From Fonticula-like sp. SCN 57-25 (taxonomy: Eukaryota > Nucleariida > Rotosphaerida): DNA of 64,000 nt. This document shows, in pieces, positions 49,972 through 59,122 of this stretch. Every line of letters begins with the position of its first letter. The first letter of the stretch is position 1. The DNA lies in NCBI GenBank assembly GCA_001724245.1, contig MEDX01000015.1:1-64000 (forward strand). Direction: 5' to 3'. The position numbers were made by a program, and so were the translations under genes. The notes under the pieces are model-generated. The model ran no database searches and was not told the origin of the DNA. It saw nothing but the letters and a program-made list of their open reading frames with translations.

Positions 49972-50739
49972 CAAGATGGCCGACCACACACGGAAGCGGC
50001 GCGAGGTGAGTCACACGACAATGTGCGAGTGTACAGGGCTGTGGCAGGGCTGTAGGATGAGGTCATTGTAAAAGTGTATGGGGTAGAATCAGGGGTGACT
50101 TTTCCTTTCCTCGACCACGCAGGCAGCGATGGCGACGTAAAAGCGGGATGAAGCAGTGGTACGTTGCTGCGGGAGGGTAATGGGGATGCGCATACGTTAA
50201 AAGGCTAGTATCAAAGCCGTCTACACGCTTTTCTGTTTGCAGACGGTGCAACCGATGCCGAGATTCCACTTTTTATTCCCTTTTCTTTCCCTTTTTCAAT
50301 ATTCTTCGACTGTCAACTGACATTTGTGGAAAGATGACTTTTCCTTGACAAGCACGGCATGAGACAATAGTCTGCTATTTCCGCATTTGCGACATGTCGC
50401 CGCATTCGGCTCAATGTGCAACGGCATCCCAAAGGACCCCCTATGAGGTCTGGCAAGTTCGCACCTGAGCTAGGCCGACTCGATCCATCGGACGCACCTT
50501 AAGGCCTTTTCCAACGTGTACCCACGAACAAACGATAGCCTTCTTCCCTTTATGTATTATTATTTGTAAAGAAGCTTTATTGTAGACTGCTTCAATGAAA
50601 ACGAAAACATGTCGAGATATGAACCCGCTCTCACGGCCAATAGAACAACAACAGTAACATTACGAATACAAAATAGTATACAATATGAAATAAAGTAATA
50701 CACTGTGGCCTGCGCTTTCTCATTCTCGTGCGCAGCACC
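49972..50739. other. Intergenic, mostly AT-rich, no firm gene
   Basis: This is the COA1 upstream region and the 3' flank of the kinase gene. A small spliced plus-strand frame (49976-50005 joined to 50243-50320, 35 aa, basic then Phe-rich) is possible but lies only 4 bp from the COA1 start, so I do not call it. Confidence 0.45.
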
Positions 50740-53570
50740 CTACAGTCGCAAGCTGTCGATAACTCTCTTGCACAACTCCTTGTACGCCCACGTGTCTCCC
50801 TTTAGGCGCTTCAACTTGATGCCGTACAGCGCGATCCCCGGCAGTCTGCAGATCTCGATCTGGAACCGCACTCTCTTGAGCGCGTCCTCTGCGCTCCCCG
50901 TCCCCTTGATAGAGCTCCTCGCCGTGTCCTCTGAGCTCGGCGACAGCAGCGTGAGCGCACTCACAAGATCAATGCTCTCATCGCTGTTGCTGTCCTCATC
51001 GGCATTCATGGCTTCAATGATAAACTTGTAGTCGTCGATCTGCTCGTAGCGGAAACCCTTTGCCGTCAGCACGCGGTTCACTTCGGCGGCGATGACGGGC
51101 GGCCGCTTTGTCGACGTCGTGAGCATGTTGAAGATGCCCGTCTTGACCTTGCGGACCTTGGCGCCGCTGTCAGAGTGCACGCTCTCGCGGCGCGGCAGCA
51201 CGCCCCCGGGCGGCGGCGCCGGCGAAGCCGCGGCGAGCAGCTCAGCCGTCGGCGGCTGGCCAAGCTCGCATGACGAAGAGGTCACGAGCGCGCCCGACGC
51301 GCGCCGTACGGGCGGCGGCGACGGGCACGGCGCCGACCGCTTCACCGCGGCAGCCTGCTTGGACTTTGGCGCCTGCTTGTCGGTGTCCAGCGAGAAGCGC
51401 CGCCCGGGGCTCACATTCGCGGGCGCATTAGAATCGCACGGCGGAATGTCGAGCGACGGCGGCGGGTGAACGGCAGACGAGCTGCGCGCGTGGTGCGGCG
51501 AGAGCGGCGACGTCGTGGAAGAAGTGGGCGACGAGCCAAGCATCGGCGACGACGGCGGCGACAGCGACGTAGACGCGGCCGCGGTCGACGTGGCGGCGGC
51601 GTCGCCGCCGCGCCGCAGCGAATACACGGGCGGCGGTAGCATCAGCAGCGACGGCGACGACGACGCATTTCCCCACGCCGCGTTGGTGTCGGCAGCGCGC
51701 TCGCCGTGCCGAATCGCGCTCGACGACCGCGACCGCGAGCTCGAAAAGACAGCGCTGCCAGAGAACGGCCCATCAGCAGACGGCGGTGCGGTCACAGCAC
51801 CAGTAGCAGCAGTGATCGCCGGCCGCGCGTCATCCTCCTCGTCCTCTTCCTGGATAATGTTGTGGAAAAGCGACGCGGACGACCCGCCTGGCGCCGCCGC
51901 GGGCGCCGACGCGGCGCCCATGAGCGACGACGACGACCCCGGCCGCGCGGGAATGTCGCCGCGCAGCAGCATTTTCGCATAGCTTGACGGCGGCCCGCCC
52001 TTTGCCGACGGCGCGCTCACGGGCGGCAGCGGCGGCAGCGGCGGCGACATTAGCGAACAAGCGCTTCCGTACATCACGCCGGCATTCACCGCGCCAAGTG
52101 CAATGCGGGGTGCGGGCGGCAGCAGCGAGCTCGACGACTGCGCCTTTTTCTCCGGCAGGCGCATATCTGCAACACATTTAGCACTCAAAAAATAACTACA
52201 AATATGGCGTACCGTTCTTCTTTGCGTTTGTGGCGTTGAGCTGCTTTGCCACGACGCGCTTGACGAGAAAAAACATGGCAGTGTTGGCGTCGCACTCGTG
52301 CGCTGCGACGGCCTTTTTGAGCGCCGCCACGTCAATTCCAATCGACGCAAGGCGGCAAAGCACTTCTCGGTCCAATTCAGTATCGCCAAGCACTTCCGTT
52401 TCCTTTAAAAAGCAATGCAAAAAACAAGGCAAAAAAGTCGTCGTCAGCAACACAAAAGAGTCAAAACTGCTTTCGTACGTCCAAAAGAGCGCGCGCGGCG
52501 GCGACAATGTGCGGGTTGGCGCTCACGCCAATATCCTTGTGCTCCGCCGCAACGTCGTCTGTGCTTCCGCGGTCGTCGTGCAGCCACGGGTGCAGCAAAA
52601 TCTCCTCGATGGTGAGCCGCTCCTTGGGCTCCAACTTTAAAATGTTTTCGATGAGATTGCGCGCGCCGGCCGACACGCCAGGCGCAAACTCATAGTCGAG
52701 GCGGACAATCTTGTCGAAAATGACCTTTTCGTCGCCGTCGGGGTCGTCAAAGGGAAGGCGGCCGCAGAGCAGCGCAAACAAAACAACGCCCATTGACCAA
52801 ATGTCGCTCTCGGGGCCAGAGTACTTTGCCTTCATCACAAGCTCTGTGGCGTAAAAAAGGTAAGAAAACGTCTCAAAAATGTCGAAAAAAGCGTACCGGG
52901 CGCGGCGTAAGAGACGCTGCCGCAAAAAGTGTTGAGGAGGCGGTTGGGCTCGACGTGCCGCATAAAGCCAAAGTCAATGACCTTGAGGTCCAGGTTGTCG
53001 TCCAGGAGCAGGTTTTCCGGCTTGAGGTCGCGGTGGACATAGCCGTTCTTGTGGCAGTAGCCGATGGCGGCCGCCAGCTGCCGGAAAATGTGCCGGCCTT
53101 CGCGCTCGCGGAGCCGATCCCACGAGACAAGGTAGTCAAACAGCTCGCCGTAGGATGCGTACTCCATCACAAGATACACCTTTGTTTCGCTGTACAAAAC
53201 CTCGTACAGCTGCGCAATGTGGCAGTGGCGCAGATGCCGCCATGTTTCCACCTCGCGCTGAACAGCAGACAGCAGCGAGTGATCAACAATCTTGATGGCG
53301 ACCTGCTGCTTGGTGAACTGGTGAGTGCCGAGCTTCACGACGCCATAAGTCCCTGAAAAAAATGTCAGCGTGCAAGCAATAAACCAAGGAAAACGTGCCT
53401 TTGCCTATCGTCTCTCCGATCGCGTAATTTCCGATCACCTGCGGCGTGGAGGCGACCTAAAAGACGCGCAGGTCAAGGTCAACAACAATCGCGACAACAA
53501 ATCGGCGAAAAAAAAGACGCACGTTTCGTCGCCCCCGATCGCCGATGCTCTCCACGCTACCTCCTTTCAT
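50740..53570 (-). CDS. MARK/KIN1-like Ser/Thr kinase with UBA and KA1 domains
   Basis: Six exons (53523-53570, 53399-53456, 52897-53352, 52479-52843, 52213-52402, 50740-52166) give 847 aa. Kinase landmarks: GETIGKGTYGVV, VAIKIVDHS, REVETWRHLRH, YVHRDLKPENLL, VIDFGFMRH (DFG), SVSYAAPEL and SDIWSMGVVLFALLCGRLPF. A UBA-like helical bundle follows (DTELDREVLCRLASIGIDVAALKKAV), then a long Ser/Pro/Ala-rich disordered region and a C-terminal KA1 domain (ending FQIEICRLPGIALYGIKLKRLKG...YKELCKRVIDSL). This is the PAR-1/MARK/Kin1 build, which controls polarity and microtubules. Its second intron appears to start with GC rather than GT. Confidence 0.92.
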
Positions 53571-54495
53571 TGTCCGACGTCTTCAGCACGCATGCACAGC
53601 GCCACTGACGCTTGCTCGCGGCGCTCGAAATACTCCCGATGGACAATGGGGAGCGCAGGGTGGCAGGCGAGGCCGAAAATCGGACGCTCCACACAGAAAA
53701 GAGCAAAAAACAACGCAAAAATAATACCAATGGAAAGATAAAGCTAAAAAGATTCAAATGACACTTACTCCGCGGCAAAAGACCCCGATCCACGAGGGAA
53801 ATCGGGCAGGAAGAAGTCGCCGGCGTCGAGCCTGCTCGGCGTCGGCAAAGGGGAGAAAGGTGCGTAGAGACGATTTTCAGAGACGATTTCTGTCAGCTCC
53901 TGACATCGGTGCACACGCTGATTGGTTGGAGCTCACGTGACATTCCTTGGCGATTTTCCGGCTTTTTTCTAAATTGCCCTTTTCTATGCGAGTATATTCA
54001 TTAAGACTGTGCCACCTGTATTGCTGTGTTCCTGGTATTATTTTTTATTATATTGTTAGAATAGGATAGCAAAATATATAAAACTTTTTTGTGAAAATCG
54101 TTAAACATTTTTTCGCTTATCTTTAAAAGATCGACTATGTGCACTTTGTATGTTACTAGCTGTTTCAGTTTTCAGCCAAGATGAAAAATCCTTTTTCTTA
54201 TCCAAGTAGCATATGCAAACAATGGTATTTTATATTAAGTCCATTGCGTCGTTTGATCGATTTCTGAACCGAAACTCCTCCTACATCATTATCGTTCACT
54301 ATGCTAAACGTGTCTCACCGCGATGTCTCATAGGGAAATTCATTCATTTTCATATATATTTACTCACTTTTCCTTATTTCAATACATACATCTATTTGTG
54401 ACATAGTATGTGAGCGTGTCATATAATGTTTTGTTCTACTAGTTATGACACGAAACCACATTTATCTCTTACTTTTTCGTCCTTCAAACAAAACA
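53571..54495. other. Divergent intergenic region of MARK-like and RanBPM genes
   Basis: About 925 bp with no coding exon seen. The left third is GC-rich, with a CCAAT box (GATTGGTTGG near 53920) and a TCACGTGA site (53933). From about 53950 on it is strongly AT-rich and low in complexity. Confidence 0.55.
53933..53940. promoter_or_regulatory. TCACGTGA palindrome
   Basis: E-box-type palindrome next to a CCAAT box (GATTGG at about 53920), in the promoter region upstream of the MARK-like kinase. Confidence 0.45.
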
Positions 54496-56321
54496 ATGAC
54501 ACACCACTTTCACCCACAGTCTGCCCCAGATTCACCCCCAATCATGGTGCGCAGGGGGGATGACGTGCCATCTGATCGCGAGCTAATGCCGTCCGCTTCC
54601 ATGCAGGCGGGCGTTCTTTCGGCGCTGTCGCTGTCCGTCCCCGGCGACGAAATACCATTTGCCTCTCGCTGCCGCTTTGGCTCCCCCAACAGTCTTATCC
54701 ACGTCGAGGATGACTCGACGGGGACATTCAAGCACGGCGGCCTCGCGCGCGTCTCGCCCGATGCCGATGCCGTGCGCCTCTGCTCGCTTTCTTTTCCTTT
54801 CTCACTTCTTTCCGCTTTGCAGTTAATACAAGCCTTTATTCCTTTCACGAGCAATCTAATAGTGGCATACTTTGAGGTCAAGATCATCCAAGCCGCATCC
54901 CGCAGGTACGCCTTCTGATCCCCGCCTTCCCTTCTGATTCCCCTCCCAGCGGCATCGGCATCGGCCTTGTTGGCCGCACTGCTCACATGAGCAAACCGCC
55001 CGGCCACGAGCACGGCACGTACGGCTACATTGGCGACAGCGGGTACAAATTCTCCAACGAGACGAGCAGCCGCACCCCCCGCGGCGCCACCTACGGCCCG
55101 ATCTTCTCCTCTGGCGACGTTGTCGGGTGCGGCATCGACTACGAGCGCGGCCACATTTTCTTCACGCTGAACGGCCGCGATCTCGGGATGGCCTTTCAGG
55201 ACGCGCGGCTGAGCGGCCCAGCGGCGCCGGCGCTGTACGCGGCGTGCTCGCTGCACTGCCCCGACGACACTGTTTCCATCAATGCGGGCGACAGGCCGTT
55301 TGTGTTTGATATTGCTGCTCATAGGGCGCTTGTCAAGGTCGAGCAGAGGCGCGCGATTGAGGCGACAGAGGTGGACGGGGCGGCGACATTGCACGTGGTG
55401 GCGCAGTTTTTGCTCGCAAAGGGGTACAAGAATACATTCACGCACCTCGCAGAGCACTACAACGCAACAGACACGGGTGCGAATAATTGAACAGTTTATG
55501 TTGATAGTATCATGTGTTTATTGATATTTGTTTAATACTTGTATCATTGATCATGTTCATGTGTATTGCTCATTGTGGTATTGATCATGCTCTTTGACCT
55601 GACCTGACCATATTGTGACTCTTTTTTTGGTTGGTATATTGCCACTTTGTGACACTTTTTTCTATTGTTTATATCTTCATTGTGACTCTTTTTCTTGATT
55701 TAATTGACATCATTGTGACACTTTTTTTCTTTGTTCATTGACATTGTCCCATCTACCCATTCCCACTACTCTATTAACCTCCTCTTCCTTTTAGATGCCG
55801 CTGCGCTGCGCACACTTGACCACCGCCACGCCCTCCGCCTCGCCATCCTTTCCGGCGACCTTTCCCGCGCAATTTCCCTAGCAACAACACATTTTCCCAA
55901 ATCCTTCCCCTCTTCCTCCCCCCTCTACTTTCGCCTCCAAGCACAGCGCTTCATCGAAATGGTCCGCGGCCACGTGGCGTCCCCATCAAGCACTTCGCTC
56001 GACGCCCTCATTGCCTTTCTGAGAAACGTCCTCGGACCCATCCACGTGGCCGCAATGCAAAATTCTTCGCTTTCTCCTTTCGAGCGCGACCTTCACCGCG
56101 ACGTGGCGGCGCTTCTCGCATATGCCGACCCGGCGGCGTCGCCCGTGGCGGGTTTATTGGACGAAGAGAGGCGGCGCGTGCTCGCTGATGATGTGAATGC
56201 AGCGGTGTTGGGCGGGGAAGTGCCGCTGGTGGAGCGGGCGCTGGGGCAGTTGGTGGGGGTGAATAGGGCGCTGGTGGAGTGTGTGTCGCCGGTGCATAAT
56301 TTGGCGTCGATTTCGTTATGA
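54496..56321 (+). CDS. RANBP9: RanBPM (RANBP9/10)-like SPRY-LisH-CTLH-CRA protein of the GID/CTLH complex
   Basis: Four exons (54496-54771, 54823-54905, 54950-55476, 55795-56321) give 470 aa. The SPRY domain (about 55-250) has IVAYFEVKI, GIGIGL, HGTYGYIGDSGYKFSNET, ATYGPIFSSGDVVGCGIDY and IFFTLNGRDLGMAF. LisH (about 266-294) is HVVAQFLLAKGYKNTFTHLAEH. CTLH follows (RHALRLAILSGDLSRAI), and a CRA domain has FRLQAQRFIEMVRG and the closing ALLAYADPAASPVAGLL. This is the scaffold of the GID/CTLH E3 ligase. The third intron (318 nt) is unusually long and contains TGTGACACTTTTTT repeats. Upstream ATGs (54445) and a downstream one (54544) are alternatives. Confidence 0.92.
55590..55740 (+). repeat. 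Irregular TGTGACACTTTTTT repeats in RanBPM intron
   Basis: Four or five degenerate copies of TTGTGAC(A/T)CTTTTT lie within the 318-nt intron. The same AAAAGTGTCA word occurs in other spacers and introns between 56 and 62 kb. Confidence 0.55.
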
Positions 56322-56656
56322 ATTGAAGAAATGTATTGGCATATATTTGGCATTTGATATTGAATAACGATATATTGGATAAAAGTCAGAGAAAAGTGTC
56401 AGAAAAGTCAGAGAAAAGTGTTAGAAAAGTCAGAGAAAAATGACACAGTAGTGATGTGACATTGCTTTTGATATGGGAATGTCACACAAAAGAGGAAAAA
56501 AGTGTCCCTATTTCAACAACACACATTGGCAATGGTCATCTTTTGACGCATAAGATTACTCTTTTCCAACAGATATTTGATCAACAATCATATATACTCC
56601 TCATTTTTTACTCTTGTCTAATCATTTATTATTCTAGTTGCAAAAACATTTGGGCA
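56322..56656. other. Convergent spacer, AT-rich with short tandem repeat
   Basis: The 3' flanks of RanBPM and the isomerase gene. It contains about three copies of a 22-bp unit (AAAAGTCAGAGAAAAGTGTC-type) at 56381-56447. No gene seen. Confidence 0.6.
56381..56447 (+). repeat. 22-bp tandem repeat, three copies
   Basis: Unit reads approximately AAAAGTCAGAGAAAAGTGTC plus AG, with single-base changes between copies. It carries the AAAAGTGTCA word seen elsewhere. Confidence 0.7.
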
Positions 56657-57494
56657 TTACAGCTTTGCGCGCTGGGAGAGAAGCATAATGGCGGCCTCTG
56701 CCGTGTCGCCGTTCATGAACCTCTTGTGAAGCTGGTCCATTTCGTCGTGAAAGACGCCGCCCATCTGCCTGAGCTTGTCGGGCGATCTGATCAGCGACTT
56801 GAAGATGGGCAGGCTCTTGCTCGCGAGCGGCGGCGCGAGCATGTCCTTGGCGACCTTGATGGCGTGCGCGCGCACCTCATCGGCGGAAGCGAGCACGTCG
56901 CTCACGAGGCCGCGCTGGAGCGCCTCGGCGGACGTCAGCTTGCGGCTCGCGAGCAGCATCTCGTTGCCGAGGGACGGGCCGAGGATCGACGGCAGCAGCA
57001 GCGAGCTCACAAACTCGGGCACGACGGCGATGCGCGCAAAGGGGGTCCAAAAGTACGTCGAGCGCGCGCAGAAAACAATGTCGGCGTGAAGAACAAGCGT
57101 CGTTCCGATGCCGACGGCGGGGCCGTTCACGGCGGCGATCACGGGCTTGCGAAAGTGTATGAGCTCCCACATGAACTGGCCGACGGGGGCAAGGTAGGAG
57201 GGAGTGCTCGGATCGGCAGAGGCGGAGGAGGCGTCAGAGAGATCAGCGCCGGAGGAGAAAAAGTCGCCAGAGGAGGTGATCACCAGCACGTGAACGTCGT
57301 CATCCGCATTGGCCTCGCGGAGCACAGTCACGCAGTCAATGTACTAGAGCGATTGCAATGAGCAACCATGTGCCACGCATGCATCAGCGCACCATCTGAG
57401 TGTTCCACGCATGCTTGGTGGAAGGACGGTTCAGCGTCAGAACAAGCACGCCGGGCGACGGAGTGTCAACCAGCACCGTCTCGTACGCTGCCAT
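56657..57494 (-). CDS. Enoyl-CoA delta-isomerase/hydratase with peroxisomal PTS1 (AKL)
   Basis: Two exons (57393-57494, 56657-57343; 49-nt intron starting GTGCGC) give 262 aa. Crotonase fold: VLVLTLNRPSTKHAWN, the oxyanion-hole segment SSGDFFSSGADLSD, VIAAVNGPAVGIGTTLVLHADIVF, and VVPEFVSSLLLPSILG, where the Glu in PEF corresponds to the catalytic Glu of the ECI2/Eci1 type. The protein ends QRAKL, a PTS1 peroxisomal signal. It likely shifts double bonds in unsaturated fatty-acid beta-oxidation. Confidence 0.9.
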
Positions 57495-57587
57495 CGGTGT
57501 CAGTCCAGCAGATCCCCCGCACAATGTTGTCGTACCCATGTCGGCCGTCTCGGTCAAGTCACTCTGATTGGTCGGTAGCCACGAACA

Positions 57588-57595
57588 TCACGTGA
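57588..57595. promoter_or_regulatory. TCACGTGA palindrome (within CATCACGTGATG)
   Basis: The 12-bp palindrome CATCACGTGATG (57586-57597) lies in the divergent spacer of the isomerase and FAR1-domain genes, about 20 bp from a CCAAT box (GATTGGTCGG near 57567). Confidence 0.5.
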
Positions 57596-57674
57596 TGTAC
57601 GCTGACACAACGTGCCGCCAAATGCCTGTGGCAGGGGATGCGGGAGCGGAATTCCACTGTAAATCAGCCACACA

Positions 57675-57682
57675 TATAAAAA
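57675..57682 (+). promoter_or_regulatory. TATA box of FAR1-domain gene
   Basis: TATAAAAA lies 50 bp before the first ATG at 57725, at the right distance for a short 5' UTR. Confidence 0.55.
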
Positions 57683-57724
57683 AAAGCAGCACAGCATGTT
57701 GGCCACGACGTTAAGAGTGCGCGC

Positions 57725-58747
57725 ATGCTGGCATCGCTACCAGCCAAAGCCAAAAGTCTTTCGAGCATCCCCGACCATCCTTTTCGGTCTTGCGATATAA
57801 ACAGCAATGCCACAACCCTGTGGCAGCATTGTCACATGCGTGGATCCTGCGACTGCAGGTTGCAAGCGGGCATGGAGCCTGCCTCCGCCGGCGCTGATTC
57901 GGATATTTATCCCCCCGGCCTCCCATCTCTCCAGCCGCCCACCGCGCCCCTTGTGTCCGCGTCTTCCTCTCCCGATCCGTCTGCCTATGATCCCTCGTCG
58001 CCATCCCCGTCATCGTTTTTGCGCTCGCACATCCCTCGCGCCGTGTTTGACACGCGTTCCGAGCTCTTCACCTTTGCTCAGGGCTACGCGCGGACGCACG
58101 GCTTTTCGGTGAGCGTCGGCCGCTCTCACGAGCGCTATGTCTATTTAAACTGCAGCCGCGGCGGCCACTATACGAATCGCGGCGAGCTGACGCCGGCCAT
58201 GCGCCGCCGCCAGTCGCGATCGCGCAAAACAGGATGTCTCTTTCAGGCGCGCGGATGGCGCCGCGCGGACGATCGCTGGGAACTGTCGACGCTCATCGAC
58301 GCGCACAACCACCCTGCCGAGGCAGCGGAAGGAAACCCGCGGCACCGGCGGATGACGGCCGCGCAGCGCGAGGAGGTCGAGCGGCTCACGGCCGGCGGCG
58401 TCCGGCCCGCCGCCATCATCGAGGCCATCCGATCAATGGACCCGACATTCGCAGGGAACAGCAGGACCATCTACAACGCGCGCGCTGGTCTCAGGCGGAG
58501 CAGGGGCGCTGGCGCCGTCGCCGCCGCGGACGCATCCACCTCATCGGACGATCCCGCCAAGCGATCCGCGCACGGCGGCGGCGATGCGCTGCTCGAGGAA
58601 CTCGCCGCGCAGAGCATCAATAGAAGAAGCGTCGCCGCGGGCGAGGACGACGCGGCGGAGCGCAAGGACGCCGACGACGCTGGCGACAAACGGTCCGACG
58701 CGATCGCCGCCGCCGCCGCCTCGATCCCGAGCCTGCCCAAAGTTTGA
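57725..58747 (+). CDS. FAR1-type DNA-binding domain protein
   Basis: Intronless, 340 aa from the ATG at 57725 (291 aa if ATG 57872 is used). After a Pro/Ser/Ala-rich N-terminus lies a FAR1/WRKY-GCM1-type zinc domain: FDTRSELFTFAQGYARTHGF, VYLNCSRGGHY, KTGCLFQARGW and TLIDAHNHPAE, with the Cys-Cys-His-x-His ligands. This domain is found in Mutator-like transposases and in transcription factors derived from them. No transposase catalytic domain follows; instead there is a helical region (AAQREEVERLTAGGVRPAAIIEAIR) and an Ala/Asp-rich tail. Likely a domesticated DNA-binding protein. Confidence 0.82.
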   Translation: MLASLPAKAKSLSSIPDHPFRSCDINSNATTLWQHCHMRGSCDCRLQAGMEPASAGADSDIYPPGLPSLQPPTAPLVSASSSPDPSAYDPSSPSPSSFLRSHIPRAVFDTRSELFTFAQGYARTHGFSVSVGRSHERYVYLNCSRGGHYTNRGELTPAMRRRQSRSRKTGCLFQARGWRRADDRWELSTLIDAHNHPAEAAEGNPRHRRMTAAQREEVERLTAGGVRPAAIIEAIRSMDPTFAGNSRTIYNARAGLRRSRGAGAVAAADASTSSDDPAKRSAHGGGDALLEELAAQSINRRSVAAGEDDAAERKDADDAGDKRSDAIAAAAASIPSLPKV

Positions 58748-59122
58748 GAGTTTATATGGCCGGAAGACGCGCCCACATTTCGCGGCCCGCCGTCCTCTGT
58801 GAGTTGTTTTGTTTCCATTTTGAAAGATTTTAGATAGCAACGGGCAGCAACGCGGCAGCATTTCCGATCACATTCCGCTGCATTCTGCAATTCACAGATC
58901 CCTTTTGTGTCGTTTACCCCTACCACTCTTGTTATATCGCGTCATTTTTGCATTCCATACCGGTTGTATTCTATTCCATACATAGTCCAATAAAGCACAA
59001 AACACGAAAAATAAGCGAAAATTAAGCACAAAACAACGAAAAACAAGCAAAATATCTGCAAAAACCTTCAAAAAACCTGCAATAACCTTCAAAAACCTTC
59101 AAAAATGACCATAAAAACAACC
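58748..59122. other. Convergent spacer with A-rich repeats
   Basis: The 3' flanks of the FAR1-domain and SOS-like genes. From about 58990 it is A-rich, with repeated AAAACAACGAAAAACAAGC and AAAAACCTTCAAAAACC units (58990-59110). No gene seen. Confidence 0.55.

Noticed and set aside
49976-50320. Small two-exon plus-strand gene (35 aa)
   Set aside because: It starts 4 bp from the COA1-like start codon on the other strand, has a Phe-rich low-complexity second exon and no homology; it is probably chance.
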